NCBI GenBank assembly: GCA_965224515.1
Contig: OZ245051.1
Location: forward strand, 2,914,001-2,978,000
Source: Sedimenticola_A sp040506425
Lineage (GTDB): Bacteria; Pseudomonadota; Gammaproteobacteria; Chromatiales; Chromatiaceae
Reading direction: 5' to 3'
Length of the DNA stretch: 64,000 bases
Part shown: piece after piece, positions 8,364 through 17,805 of the stretch
Position numbering within the stretch: position 1 is the stretch's first letter
Layout of the letters: each line of letters starts with the position of its first letter
Translations under genes and position numbers: made by a program
The notes under the pieces: generated by a model
The model's database searches: none
The model's input: the letters and a program-made list of their open reading frames with translations, nothing else
Told to the model about the DNA's origin: nothing

Positions 8364-9713
8364 TCAGACCACGCCATAAGCAAGCATCGCATCTGCAACC
8401 TTGACGAAGCCCCCGATGTTGGCGCCTTTCAGGTAATTTATATGGCCATCCTTTTCACGTCCATACTCCACGCACTGGTCGTGAATCTTCAGCATTATGC
8501 CGCGCAGAAGATCCTGCAGTTCCTCTTCCTTCCAGGAGATTCGCGCGCTGTTCTGGCTCATCTCCAGACCTGAGACCGCGACCCCGCCGGCATTGGCCGC
8601 CTTGCTGGGTGCGAAGAGGATTTTTGCCTGTTGGAACAGCTCAATGGCATCCTGGTTTGTGGGCATGTTGGCCCCTTCGGAGATGCCGATACAACCGTTT
8701 TTCAGAAGTGCCTTAGCGTCTTCCTTATCAATTTCATTTTGAGTGGCGCAGGGTATTGCCAGGTCGCAGGGGACACCCCAGGGACGGGTGTCTGCATAGA
8801 ATTTTGCTGAGGGACACCTCTCGGCATACTCAGATATACGGCCGCGTTTTACCGTCTTGAGATCGACGACATAAGCCAGTTTCTCTTTATCTATTCCTTC
8901 AGGGTCGTGGATGAACCCCGAAGAGTCGGAAAGCGTTACAACCTTTCCCCCGAGGTGGTTAATTTTTTCCGTGGCATAGCAGGCTACATTTCCGGAGCCT
9001 GAGATGGCGACTGTTTTTCCTTCCAGGTCATCACCCCGGTTCTTCAGCATATCCTGCAGCATGTAGACCGCACCGTAACCCGTTGCCTCAACCCGGATCA
9101 GGCTGCCCCCATACTCCATACCCTTGCCGGTCAGTACACCGGTGAACTCCTTGGTCAACCTCTTATGTTGCCCGAACAGGTAACCGATCTCCCGCGAGCC
9201 AACACCGATATCGCCCGCCGGTACATCGGTGTCCTTGCCGATGTGGTGATCGAGTTCTGTCATGAAAGACTGGCAGAAGCGCATCACTTCGTTATCGGAT
9301 TTTCCCTTGGGATTGAAGTTGGAACCACCCTTGCCACCACCCATGGGCAGGCCGGTGAGGCTGTTCTTGAAGGTCTGTTCAAAAGCCAGGAATTTTAAAA
9401 TGCTCTGGTTGACGCTGGGGTGGAAGCGCAGTCCACCCTTGTATGGGCCGATTGCGTTGTTGTTCTGAACGCGCCAGCCGCGGTTTACCCGGATGCTGCC
9501 CTCGTCATCTTCCCAGCAGACCCGAAACGTGATGATCCGGTCCGGCTCTGCCATCCGCTCCATTATCCTCGCCTTGTGATAGTGGGCTTTGCCTTCGATA
9601 AAGGGAAAGACGCTTGCTGCAACTTCATATACGGCCTGGTGAAATTCATCTTCACCGGGGTTACGTTTAACCAGGCCTGTCATGAACTGTTCTAGTCTAG
9701 TCTGTGACGACAT
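8364..9713 (-). CDS. gdhA: NADP-specific glutamate dehydrogenase
   Basis: 449 residues, the usual size of the hexameric bacterial NADP enzyme that interconverts 2-oxoglutarate plus ammonia and glutamate. Recognisable segments are GPYKGGLRFHPSVN, the catalytic-lysine region LPMGGGKGG, VPAGDIGVGSREIGYLFGQ, and the nucleotide-binding VAISGSGNVACYATEK. The gene stands alone. The roughly 300 bases upstream probably hold its promoter. Confidence 0.96.
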   Translation of the reverse strand: MSSQTRLEQFMTGLVKRNPGEDEFHQAVYEVAASVFPFIEGKAHYHKARIMERMAEPDRIITFRVCWEDDEGSIRVNRGWRVQNNNAIGPYKGGLRFHPSVNQSILKFLAFEQTFKNSLTGLPMGGGKGGSNFNPKGKSDNEVMRFCQSFMTELDHHIGKDTDVPAGDIGVGSREIGYLFGQHKRLTKEFTGVLTGKGMEYGGSLIRVEATGYGAVYMLQDMLKNRGDDLEGKTVAISGSGNVACYATEKINHLGGKVVTLSDSSGFIHDPEGIDKEKLAYVVDLKTVKRGRISEYAERCPSAKFYADTRPWGVPCDLAIPCATQNEIDKEDAKALLKNGCIGISEGANMPTNQDAIELFQQAKILFAPSKAANAGGVAVSGLEMSQNSARISWKEEELQDLLRGIMLKIHDQCVEYGREKDGHINYLKGANIGGFVKVADAMLAYGVV

Positions 9714-10019
9714 AGGTAAATCCCTTTTAAACGAGTTGTTTTAAACGAACTGCATTGCCTTTGTCTTACCGTCCTGCAATAAGCCTGGCCCCTGGACTGA
9801 TCTTCCACCCATACATGAGTCAATGATAGATAAAATTCTTCAGCTTGATACGGTTTATCTGTACATATTGAGAGATTGATCATGTCAATCTGACTATACG
9901 TGTTCCTCATAACCTAAACGTAGAGGCCAGGGGAATCAATCCAAAGGTAATACCCTTGGATTTCTTCTATACTCAACTGACTTTTATCTCACTTCAACCT
10001 GTGAAGAACGGAGGTCGCG
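9714..10019. promoter_or_regulatory. Divergent intergenic region (gdhA / aldo-keto reductase)
   Basis: 306 bases between divergently transcribed genes, so it must contain both promoters. A purine-rich AACGGAGGTC just before 10020 is a strong ribosome binding site for the plus-strand gene. No convincing -35/-10 pair or operator palindrome could be fixed by eye, and no small gene is recognised. Confidence 0.4.
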
Positions 10020-10931
10020 ATGAAGCGACGGCAGTTTCTGGGATTGCTTGGAGCCGGGGTTGGTGTTCTTGCCAGCGGCAATATGTCGGCAGCTAACCAG
10101 ACGGGGCTCCTGAGAAAAGCCATACCTTCCAGCGGTGAGCGGATTCCCGCAGTCGGCATGGGCAGCTCTATTACTTTCAACGTGGGCAGTGATCCGGCTG
10201 CACGTGACCAGAGATCAGCCGTTCTAGATGCCTTTTTCAAACAGGGTGGTGGGCTGATCGACTCGTCTCCGATGTACGGTTCTTCAGAGGCGGTGATCGG
10301 TCACGGTCTGGGTAGACAAAGTGATGTCAGTGGCCTGTTTTCCGCCACCAAGGTCTGGACATCCTCGGGTGAGGATGGACCTTCAGAGATCGAAGCCTCT
10401 CGCAGGCTTTGGGGAGTGAAGCGTTTTGACTTGCTCCAGGTTCATAACCTGCTCGCCTGGGAGGAGCACCTGGAGACCCTTTTGTCCATGAAGGAGCGGG
10501 GCAGGGTGCGTTACGTGGGTATCACCACGTCACACGGACGCCGTCACTCCGACCTGGAAGAGATCATGAAGGACCGTCCCATTGATTTTATTCAGGCAAG
10601 TTACAACATCCTCGACCGGGAGTTGGAACAGCGTATTCTCCCCCTGGCGGTTGAGCGCGGTATTGCTGTTATAGCCAACCGGCCATATCGCCGGGGCGGG
10701 CTCATAGACCATGTCAAACGCTATCCGCTGCCTGGCTGGGCCCGGGAGTTCGACTGCACCGACTGGGCCGGATTCCTGCTGAAGTTCATCATCTCCCACC
10801 CGGCTGTCACCTGTGCCATTCCAGCAACCAGCCGTGTTGATCACATGCTGGAAAACATGGGTGCAATGCATGGGAGGCTACCTGAACCGGACATGCGCAG
10901 GCGGATGAGCGCTTATATCGAGGCGTTGTGA
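10020..10931 (+). CDS. Tat-exported aldo/keto reductase
   Basis: 303 residues. The N terminus KRRQFLG followed by a hydrophobic stretch and ANQ is a twin-arginine signal, so the enzyme is predicted to fold with its cofactor and be exported to the periplasm. The catalytic tetrad of the family is visible in order: Asp in LIDSSPMYG, Tyr in the same segment, Lys in FSATKVW, and His in DLLQVHNL. Substrate is unknown. It is the first gene of a two-gene unit; its stop overlaps the start of the following membrane protein by one base (TGATG). A very good ribosome binding site, GGAGG, precedes the ATG. Confidence 0.87.
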   Translation: MKRRQFLGLLGAGVGVLASGNMSAANQTGLLRKAIPSSGERIPAVGMGSSITFNVGSDPAARDQRSAVLDAFFKQGGGLIDSSPMYGSSEAVIGHGLGRQSDVSGLFSATKVWTSSGEDGPSEIEASRRLWGVKRFDLLQVHNLLAWEEHLETLLSMKERGRVRYVGITTSHGRRHSDLEEIMKDRPIDFIQASYNILDRELEQRILPLAVERGIAVIANRPYRRGGLIDHVKRYPLPGWAREFDCTDWAGFLLKFIISHPAVTCAIPATSRVDHMLENMGAMHGRLPEPDMRRRMSAYIEAL

Positions 10932-11596
10932 TGGAGGTCTGGGCAAGCTATTCGCTGACTGACCTGCTGCTTTTTTCGCCCACCGCCTACTTCCGGCTCT
11001 ACGAACTCAACAACCTTGCCCTCTGGCCGTTCCAACTGTTAATGGTTGTGGCTGGCCTGGTGCTTGCCTGGATGGGTCGCGGGGAGGGTTTTGGAGAGGT
11101 AAGAGCCATCGGCCTGTTACTGGCCTTGTCTTGGGGGTGTGTGGCCTGGTGGTTTCTCTATCGTCAATACGCCCAGATCTACCCGATGGCCACCTGGTTT
11201 TCGATTGTTTTCGCGTTACAGGCCTTGATGCTGTTATCGGCAGGTTTGGCAGGATGCAAGGTGTTTGGTCGCAGTGCCTGGCATTCGCCAGTGAATCCCG
11301 GGCTGCTGCTTCTGCTCTATGCACTGATACTGCACCCCGTTATCGGCCTTCTTTCCGGGCGCTCCCTGGCTGGTGTGGAGCTGTTTGGGCTGGCACCGGA
11401 TCCGACGGCACTCGCCACGCTGGGGATTCTTCTGATGAGACGCGGAACCGTACCCTGGCTGCTGGGGCTGATACCGCTGCTGTGGTGCATCGTCAGTGGA
11501 CTGACTTACCTGGCGATGGAGATAGACTATGGTCTGTTGACACCTTTGGCTGCTGTAGTTGCCCTGGTGGCTGCCGCTCTTCTCAGGATGAAATAA
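10931..11596 (+). CDS. DUF6064-like polytopic membrane protein
   Basis: 221 residues from the ATG at 10931 (a GTG one codon earlier is possible). Six or more hydrophobic helices are evident. The N-terminal pattern with SPTAYFRLYELNN and LWPFQLLMV resembles the DUF6064 family of uncharacterised inner-membrane proteins. It is translationally coupled to the exported aldo/keto reductase and may act with it, but no catalytic motif is seen. Confidence 0.65.
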   Translation: MEVWASYSLTDLLLFSPTAYFRLYELNNLALWPFQLLMVVAGLVLAWMGRGEGFGEVRAIGLLLALSWGCVAWWFLYRQYAQIYPMATWFSIVFALQALMLLSAGLAGCKVFGRSAWHSPVNPGLLLLLYALILHPVIGLLSGRSLAGVELFGLAPDPTALATLGILLMRRGTVPWLLGLIPLLWCIVSGLTYLAMEIDYGLLTPLAAVVALVAAALLRMK

Positions 11597-11689
11597 AAAC
11601 GGTACTGGCCCGGTCTTGTCTTGAAATATCCCCGCTGTTAGCGGTTTGGGATATATGGATATCAATACAGATAAAGTGGAGATGAACAA

Positions 11690-12187
11690 ATGCTGAAGAA
11701 AGTGAAACTGATTGCCGGCTCTTTTATCCTGATGCTGATTGCCATTCAGTCTGTGCAGGCATCCTCTCTTGGAGAGTTGGGGACCGATGCCGGGGCACTG
11801 GACGAATACACGGGCAAGGGTAAATGGCTGGTGGTGATGTTGTGGGCTTCAGACTGCCATGTCTGTAATGATGAGGTTGAGCAGTACAACGTCTTCCACC
11901 AGAAGCATCATGATAAAGACGCCGTGGTACTGGGCGTATCACTGGACGGTAAGAGCGGGCAGGGTGATGCGGAGTCATTCCTCCAGCGTCACCAGGTGAA
12001 GTTCAACAACCTGTTGGGTGAGCCCGGCCAGGTGGCCAGTCTCTATAGCCAGGAGACCGGTTCACGCTGGATAGGCACACCCTCTTTTCTTGTGTACTCC
12101 CCGACAGGGAAGCTTATGGCCCGACAGGCCGGTGCTGTACCCGTGGAGCTGATTGAGAACTTTATCGCTAAAAATTCAGAACAGTGA
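11690..12187 (+). CDS. Exported thioredoxin-like (TlpA/redoxin family) protein
   Basis: 165 residues with an N-terminal signal peptide ending after VQASS (about residue 26). The thioredoxin fold carries the redox motif CHVC in LWASDCHVCNDEVEQY and the cis-proline segment IGTPSFLVY. A periplasmic disulfide reductase or haem/cytochrome maturation role is typical for the family. It follows the aldo/keto reductase pair by 93 bases. A short palindrome at 12194-12212 (GGGAGGTA and TACCTCCC) lies just downstream. Confidence 0.82.
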   Translation: MLKKVKLIAGSFILMLIAIQSVQASSLGELGTDAGALDEYTGKGKWLVVMLWASDCHVCNDEVEQYNVFHQKHHDKDAVVLGVSLDGKSGQGDAESFLQRHQVKFNNLLGEPGQVASLYSQETGSRWIGTPSFLVYSPTGKLMARQAGAVPVELIENFIAKNSEQ

Positions 12188-12221
12188 CTGACCGGGAGGT
12201 AATCTACCTCCCCCTGGGCAG

Positions 12222-12422
12222 CTAGTTCTTCGAACCGATGGGTGCAAGCAGCATGTAGATGATCCAGGAGAACCAGGAGAAAAACAGAACGGCGATAAGC
12301 CAGACCAGCTTCTCACCGCCTGATGTCTTGTTGGACTTCAGGATGAAGATGATGGGCAGCAGCCAGATGAGCAGCACAAACAGCATGGCGCCTGCGCCCA
12401 GTCCGAGGATTGTTTCAAGCAT
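12222..12422 (-). CDS. Small PLDc_N-type membrane protein
   Basis: 66 residues with two hydrophobic helices separated by a short polar loop, KSNKTSGGEK, and a C-terminal WIIYMLLAP segment. This matches the phospholipase D nuclease N-terminal (PLDc_N) type of small membrane protein. GGGAGAAG gives a good ribosome binding site. It is 12 bases downstream of the YqaE-like gene and is probably co-transcribed with it. Function unknown. Confidence 0.72.
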   Translation of the reverse strand: MLETILGLGAGAMLFVLLIWLLPIIFILKSNKTSGGEKLVWLIAVLFFSWFSWIIYMLLAPIGSKN

Positions 12423-12434
12423 ACTCTTCTCCCA

Positions 12435-12602
12435 TTAGCCCTTCTGGTTTGTGGCAACAAGCCAGACGGCGTGGGCGATGCCGGGAATCCAGCCCAGCAG
12501 GCAGAGGAGAATATTGATAATAAGGTGCTTGGTGGCGCCGACCTGCAGGAAGGCTCCAACGGGTGGCAGCAGTATTGCCAGGATAAGATTAAGAATGTTC
12601 AT
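12435..12602 (-). CDS. YqaE/Pmp3 family small membrane protein
   Basis: 55 residues, two transmembrane helices. The family pattern LLPPVGAFLQVG is followed by a short loop and then ILLCLLGWIPGIAHAVWLV, which is the Pmp3/YqaE/stress-responsive signature. In yeast and plants relatives affect membrane potential under salt stress; in bacteria the role is unclear. AAGGA precedes the ATG by nine bases. It lies directly upstream of the PLDc_N-type gene. Confidence 0.85.
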   Translation of the reverse strand: MNILNLILAILLPPVGAFLQVGATKHLIINILLCLLGWIPGIAHAVWLVATNQKG

Positions 12603-12675
12603 TTGAAATGGTCCTTATACTCTGTTTTTGATAAGTGTTGGAAAACACCCAAGCCATTGATTCAGCGTAGGCAGG

Positions 12676-12760
12676 GCTTTTACCCACTGTGGCACAAGAG
12701 CCCGACATGTCTGACTCTTGTGCCCGGAGGCCAGAAGTCCGACCTGCAGGTGGAAGTCTA
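12676..12760. repeat. Dispersed palindromic repeat, copy A
   Basis: Imperfect palindrome sharing GGTCGGAC, GGGCACAAGAG and GACATGTC with copy B at 42847-42912. It lies between the YqaE-like gene and the end of livF, a typical place for REP-like elements. Confidence 0.5.
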
Positions 12761-13465
12761 TATTCCCAGGTAGGCCTTCTGCACATCGGGGTTGGTCAGC
12801 AGATCGGCGGCGTTGTCGGAGAGGCTTATCTGTCCGTTCTCTATGACATAGCCGCGGTCAGCGATCTGAAGTGCCTGGTTGGCGTTCTGCTCCACCAGGA
12901 AGATGGTTGTGTTCTGCTCCTTGTTGATCTTTTTCACAATCTCGAAGATCTGCTTGATGATCAGCGGCGCGAGTCCCATGGAGGGTTCATCCAACAGCAG
13001 AAGTTTGGGGCGGGCCATCAATGCGCGTGACATGGCCAGCATCTGCTGTTCGCCACCACTGAGAGTTCCGCCTGCCTGGTGCTGGCGCTCGGCCAGGATA
13101 GGGAACAGGGAGAAGACGTAGTCGAGGTCTTCCCTGATGCCCTGTTTGTCCTTACGCAGGAAAGCCCCCATATCGAGGTTCTCCTGTACGCTGAGCAGGG
13201 GAAAGATGTGCCTGCCTTCGGGAACCTGGCAGATGCCCATGGAGACGATCTCATCGGGGCTGCAGCGGTGAATCGGCTTGCCGTTGAACAGCACCTCTCC
13301 GGAGCTCGGCTTCGTAATGCCGGAGATGGACATCAGGGTGGTGCTCTTGCCGGCGCCATTGGCACCGATCAGGGTGATGATCTCACCCTCGGTGATCTTC
13401 AGGCTGATTCCCTTGAGGGCGAGAATGTTGCCGTAGTGGGTATGAACGCTCTTCAACTCAAGCAT
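12758..13465 (-). CDS. livF: Branched-chain amino acid ABC transporter ATP-binding protein LivF
   Basis: 235 residues, the smaller ATPase of the Liv system. Walker A GANGAGKST, signature LSGGEQQMLAMSRAL, and Walker B LLLLDEPSMGLAP are intact. It is the last gene of livKHMGF, and its start overlaps the end of livG by 8 bases. It powers high-affinity uptake of leucine, isoleucine and valine or related amino acids or amides. Confidence 0.94.
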   Translation of the reverse strand: MLELKSVHTHYGNILALKGISLKITEGEIITLIGANGAGKSTTLMSISGITKPSSGEVLFNGKPIHRCSPDEIVSMGICQVPEGRHIFPLLSVQENLDMGAFLRKDKQGIREDLDYVFSLFPILAERQHQAGGTLSGGEQQMLAMSRALMARPKLLLLDEPSMGLAPLIIKQIFEIVKKINKEQNTTIFLVEQNANQALQIADRGYVIENGQISLSDNAADLLTNPDVQKAYLGI

Positions 13466-14246
13466 GGACGTCCTCGCCGAGATAGGCTTTGATGACCGAG
13501 GAATTGGCTCTCACCTCTTCAGGTGTGCCGTGAGCGATACGCTTGCCGTAGTCCATGACAAAGATGCGGTCTGAAATACTCATCACCAGTTTCATATCGT
13601 GTTCAATCAGCAGAATCGACAGACCGTCCTTGCGGATCCTGGTGATCAGGTCATCAAGATCCTTGGTCTCCTGGGGGTTCATGCCTGCCGCGGGCTCATC
13701 AAGCAGCAGCAGGAAGGGGTCTGTTGCCAGGGCGCGGCCGATCTCAAGCCGGCGTTGCTGGCCGTAGGATAGGTTCTTGGCCAGATCGTTTACATTATCT
13801 GCCAGGCCGATCTTCTCCAGAATCCCGTAACTGCGATCGACGATCTCGCGCTCCTCCTGGCGGTTGTGCCTGGTGCGGAAGATGGCCCCGGCGATGAAGG
13901 ATTTTGTTCGGCAATGCCGCCCGATCATGACATTCTCAAGCACCGTCATATTCTGGAACAGGCGGATGTTCTGGAATGTCCGGGCCATCCCTTTCTCGGT
14001 CACCTTGTTGGGCTTCAGTCCATTCAGGCGGGCCGGCTTCATTTCCGGCCGGTGGAGAAGGATCTCGCCGGCTGTGGGGTCGTAAATGCCGGTCAGGCAG
14101 TTGAAGAAAGTTGTTTTGCCGGCCCCGTTGGGGCCGATCAGGGCGACGATCTCCCCTTTCCTGATGTCCAGGTCCACATCTTCAACAGCGTGAATGCCGC
14201 CGAAGTACATGGAGAGTCCGCTCACTTCGAGGATGGTATCGCTCAT
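13458..14246 (-). CDS. livG: Branched-chain amino acid ABC transporter ATP-binding protein LivG
   Basis: 262 residues. Walker A GPNGAGKTT, signature LSYGQQRRLEIGRAL and Walker B LLLLDEPAAGMNP are present, with the longer insert and C-terminal extension (AYLGEDVHA) typical of LivG. It overlaps livM by ATGA and pairs with LivF as the cytoplasmic ATPase. Confidence 0.94.
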   Translation of the reverse strand: MSDTILEVSGLSMYFGGIHAVEDVDLDIRKGEIVALIGPNGAGKTTFFNCLTGIYDPTAGEILLHRPEMKPARLNGLKPNKVTEKGMARTFQNIRLFQNMTVLENVMIGRHCRTKSFIAGAIFRTRHNRQEEREIVDRSYGILEKIGLADNVNDLAKNLSYGQQRRLEIGRALATDPFLLLLDEPAAGMNPQETKDLDDLITRIRKDGLSILLIEHDMKLVMSISDRIFVMDYGKRIAHGTPEEVRANSSVIKAYLGEDVHA

Positions 14247-15484
14247 GATTCACCCTCCCCGGCAGACTTCCTGAACTGGTAGGAGCGGCGCACGTTGGCG
14301 ATGATTCCCTGGGGTCTGAACACCATCATCAGCACCAGGATGCCACCGAAGGCGAGCATTCGGTATTCGGACAGGGCCCGCAGGTATTCAGGCAGCAGGA
14401 TCAGCACCAGGGCGCCGATAATGACACCCAGTATTGAACCCATGCCCCCGAGCACCACGATGGAGAGGATGATTGCCGACTCCAGGAAGGTGAAGCTGGC
14501 CGGATTGATGAAGGTGGTTTTTGCGGCGAAGATAACGCCCACCATACCGGCCCAGGTGGCGCCGAGGGCAAACGCCGTGAGCTTGGTCTTGGTCTTGTCT
14601 ATGCCCATGGCCTGGCAGGCGATCTCGTCCTCGCGCAGGGCGATCCAGGCACGCCCCATGCGGGAGTCCTGTAGCCGGTTGACCACGAAGATGGTGATCA
14701 CCACAAGTACCACCACCAGGTAGTACATGTACATGATTGCGGTATCCAGGGACATCTCGACACCGAAGAAACCGGGGCGGGGGATGTTGGATACGCCGCT
14801 GGGGCCCTGGGAGAAGGCGTTCCAGTTCTCCAGGATGAGGCGGATGATCTCGCCGAAACCGAGGGTCACGATGGCCAGGTAGTCGCCCCGCAGGCGCAGT
14901 ACCGGAAAGCCGAGCACGATACCGAACAGGGCAGCCAGCAGGGCGCCGATCGGCAGCACGATCCAAAACCCCATATCGAAGTGCAGGCTGAGCAGGGCGT
15001 AGCTGTAGGCGCCGACGGCGTAGAAGGCGACATAGCCCAGGTCCAGAAGTCCGGCCACACCCACAACGATGTTGAGTCCCAAACCCAGCACCACGTACAT
15101 CAGCGCGGTTGTCATGACATTGGTCTGGTAGGTGTCGAACATGGCCGGGAAGAGCAGGGCGAAGGTGAGCATGGCGCCTGCAAGGGGGTAGAGGTATTTG
15201 GGCTCTCTCAGGATGAACTGGATCAGCGGCTCATCACCGATGTAACCGAAACGCTTCTTTTTCGATGAGGCCTGGCGGCTGCGCCGGCGCTCCTGGTGAA
15301 TAAAAAAGGCCCGGGTCAAAATCGACAGCACAAAACTGCCGATGGCCACAAAGAGCATGTTCTCCCAGCGCCAGTTCACGGTCTTCTCAATGGGATCTGC
15401 CTTGATCACCATGATGGGAAAGGTGAGAAAGACGAACCAGATGGAGACCTTGAGGGATCTTTTGACTTCTTCGAATGAGAGCAT
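14243..15484 (-). CDS. livM: Branched-chain amino acid ABC transporter permease LivM
   Basis: 413 residues, the length of classical LivM, with an N-terminal extension holding two helices plus a basic loop (RRRSRQASSKKKR) before the transporter core. The core shows GLLDLGYVAFYAVGAYSYALL and the EAA-type cytoplasmic loop region GRAWIALREDEIACQAMGI that contacts the ATPases. Three bases separate it from livH. Confidence 0.94.
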   Translation of the reverse strand: MLSFEEVKRSLKVSIWFVFLTFPIMVIKADPIEKTVNWRWENMLFVAIGSFVLSILTRAFFIHQERRRSRQASSKKKRFGYIGDEPLIQFILREPKYLYPLAGAMLTFALLFPAMFDTYQTNVMTTALMYVVLGLGLNIVVGVAGLLDLGYVAFYAVGAYSYALLSLHFDMGFWIVLPIGALLAALFGIVLGFPVLRLRGDYLAIVTLGFGEIIRLILENWNAFSQGPSGVSNIPRPGFFGVEMSLDTAIMYMYYLVVVLVVITIFVVNRLQDSRMGRAWIALREDEIACQAMGIDKTKTKLTAFALGATWAGMVGVIFAAKTTFINPASFTFLESAIILSIVVLGGMGSILGVIIGALVLILLPEYLRALSEYRMLAFGGILVLMMVFRPQGIIANVRRSYQFRKSAGEGES

Positions 15485-15487
15485 CGC

Positions 15488-16390
15488 CTACACCTTCTGG
15501 ATTTCAGCTTTGCCCAGGATGCCTGAGGGCTTGAAGATCAGGATCAATACCAGCAGCGAGAAGGCGAAGACGTCTTCGTAGTCACTGGAGACATAGCCCG
15601 TGGCGAAACTCTCGGTCAGGCCAAGCACGAAGCCACCGAGCACTGCACCGGGGATGGAGCCGATGCCTCCAAGCACCGCGGCGGTGAAGGCCTTGATGCC
15701 GGCAATGAAGCCGATAAAGAAGTTGATCTGTCCGATGTGGGAGGCGATCAGCATGCCGCCGATTGCCGCCAGTGTGGAGCCGATGACGAAGGTGGTGGAG
15801 ATCACCCGGTCCACGTTGATGCCGGTGAGCATGGCCATCATCCGGTCCTGGGAGGTGGCACGCATCGCCTTGCCGATACGGCTGAACTTGATCAACAGGG
15901 TGAGCAGGATCATGGAGACAGCGGTGGTTGCCAGGATCACCATGTCAGAGGAGCCGACGATATGGGCATAGGGCTCCATGAAATCAAAATCAGGGATCAG
16001 TTCGGGAAAGGGCAGGAAGTCCGATGTCTGGGCCAGCAGCACGTAGTTCTGCAGGAAGATGGACATGCCGATTGCGCTGATCAGTGGTGAGAGCCTCGGC
16101 GCATGGCGCAGGGGACGGTAGGCCAGTTTCTCTACCGTGAAACCGTAGGCGCTCGACCAGACTGCCGCAGCAAGACCTGCCAGGACAACGATGCCAAGCA
16201 GGGGGAAACCGTAAATGGAGAGGACGGTGGAGACGATGAAGGCGGTGAACGCCCCGATCATGTAGATCTCGCCGTGGGCGAAGTTGATCAGCCCGATAAT
16301 GCCGTAGACCATGGTGTAACCCAGGGCTATGAGGGCGTATATGGAGCCGCGGGTCAGTCCGCTGAAGAGGAGTTCTACAAAATATTCCAT
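15488..16390 (-). CDS. livH: Branched-chain amino acid ABC transporter permease LivH
   Basis: 300 residues with eight or so transmembrane helices. The N-terminal ALGYTMVYGIIGLINFAHGE is a hallmark of LivH, and GKAMRATSQDRMMAMLTGI is the ATPase-contact loop. It is the first permease gene after livK, separated by 73 bases that include a hairpin (16413-16441). Confidence 0.95.
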   Translation of the reverse strand: MEYFVELLFSGLTRGSIYALIALGYTMVYGIIGLINFAHGEIYMIGAFTAFIVSTVLSIYGFPLLGIVVLAGLAAAVWSSAYGFTVEKLAYRPLRHAPRLSPLISAIGMSIFLQNYVLLAQTSDFLPFPELIPDFDFMEPYAHIVGSSDMVILATTAVSMILLTLLIKFSRIGKAMRATSQDRMMAMLTGINVDRVISTTFVIGSTLAAIGGMLIASHIGQINFFIGFIAGIKAFTAAVLGGIGSIPGAVLGGFVLGLTESFATGYVSSDYEDVFAFSLLVLILIFKPSGILGKAEIQKV

Positions 16391-16412
16391 GAAGCCGGCC
16401 TTTTAAGAAAAA

Positions 16413-16441
16413 AACCGGAGCGGGTAGTACCCACTCCGGTT
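16413..16441 (-). terminator. Intra-operon attenuating terminator between livK and livH
   Basis: Perfect 8-bp outer stem, AACCGGAG with CTCCGGTT, containing an inner GGG/CCC pairing. On the minus strand the hairpin is followed by a T-rich run. It lies after the livK stop and before livH, where partial termination would keep the binding protein in excess of the membrane components. Confidence 0.75.
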
Positions 16442-16463
16442 ATTCAGTGCGTAGACAATGAGG

Positions 16464-17582
16464 TTATTTAACCTCGATGTACTTGCCGTCTTTCACTTGG
16501 TACATGGCGAAACCCACGCCTACCGCATCACCGCGTCCATCGAAGTGGATAGAACCTACGGGAGTATCGGTATTGTTGGTCTGCAGCGCCTTCTTCATGG
16601 CATCGAAGTCGGTTGAACCGGCTTTTGCAATGGCATTGGTCAGGGCCAGGGCAGCTGAATATGCGTTCTCGTAGAATGCGCCGGGATCTTCACCGTGGGC
16701 CTTTTTATGCGCTTCGATGGCCTCGGCTGAGAGCGGGTTGGCAGAGTTGTCCTGGGGGCCGGTGGCGTAGACGCCTTCCGCGTACTTGCCCGCAACCTTG
16801 ATAAAGGTGTCGTCCTTCACGCCGTCATCAGAGATGAAGGGGATCTTCATGCGCTTCTTGCGCATCTGGGTGACGATCTTGGATGCCTCTGGATGATAAC
16901 CGCCGAAGATGACCGCCTCAGCTCCTGAGCGCTTGATCTTTTGCACGATGGCGGAGTAATCCACAGCTCCGGGTGTTACACCCTCGAACAGAACCACCTC
17001 ACCCTTGCCGGACTCCTCCAGGAACATCTTGGCAAACTCCGCAAGACCCTTGCCGTAATCGCCCTTGTCATGAATCACGGCAATCTTCTTCAGACCCAGT
17101 ACATCGAGGGCGAAATCCACCTCGGTGCGCGCCTGCGCGTCATCAGCCGCGATGGTGCGGAAGAAGTTCGGATACTCGCCGCTCTGGGTCAGTGCCGGGT
17201 TGGTGGCGGAGGGAGACATCACGACCACGCCAGCATTGTTATAGATGGGCAGAGCAGCCTTGGTGGCGCCTGAGCATATATGTCCCAGAACAACCTTGAC
17301 GCCTGCAGAGACCAGCTTGGTGGCGGTGTTGGTGGCCACCTCGGGTTTGCAGACATCATCTTCGATCATCAACTCGATCTGCTTGCCGTTGATACCGCCC
17401 TTGGCGTTGATGTCGGCCACAACCAGTTCAGCTGCCTTCTTGCTGGGAATACCGTAGGAGGCGAGGTCGCCACTGTGAGGGCCTGCGACACCGATCTTGA
17501 TTGTATCTGCAGCCATGGCGGGGAGCGTCAGCGCCAGGCCGATCGCGCCAGCCAGGAGTGTCCGTCCGATGCTTGGTTTCAT
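16464..17582 (-). CDS. livK: Branched-chain amino acid ABC transporter substrate-binding protein LivK
   Basis: 372 residues. A signal peptide (about 1-24, cleavage after MAADT region) precedes a type I periplasmic binding fold with IGVAGPHSGDLASYG near the N terminus, GHICSGATKAALPIY and SPSATNPALT in the ligand cleft, and two lobes of about equal size. First gene of the operon; its promoter must lie in 17583-17805. The ligand could be Leu/Ile/Val or another amino acid or amide; binding residues alone do not decide this. Confidence 0.93.
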   Translation of the reverse strand: MKPSIGRTLLAGAIGLALTLPAMAADTIKIGVAGPHSGDLASYGIPSKKAAELVVADINAKGGINGKQIELMIEDDVCKPEVATNTATKLVSAGVKVVLGHICSGATKAALPIYNNAGVVVMSPSATNPALTQSGEYPNFFRTIAADDAQARTEVDFALDVLGLKKIAVIHDKGDYGKGLAEFAKMFLEESGKGEVVLFEGVTPGAVDYSAIVQKIKRSGAEAVIFGGYHPEASKIVTQMRKKRMKIPFISDDGVKDDTFIKVAGKYAEGVYATGPQDNSANPLSAEAIEAHKKAHGEDPGAFYENAYSAALALTNAIAKAGSTDFDAMKKALQTNNTDTPVGSIHFDGRGDAVGVGFAMYQVKDGKYIEVK

Positions 17583-17805
17583 TTATTTCTCCTAGGAAAA
17601 GTGGCGGTTAAAGGAACTATGATAGGTAAATTGGGTGATGATTGTCCAGACAGTCAGCCTGCTGCAGGCATTGATTGAGACAGCTCTTTTCAATGCCCTG
17701 GCCATAACCTGATTTCAGGCCATCCGGAGATTGAAAAACAAGTGCAATTTAAGGGCAGGTTGGTTATCCATCCCGGTGAGATTCAGGTTGTCTCATGCCT
17801 GCCTG

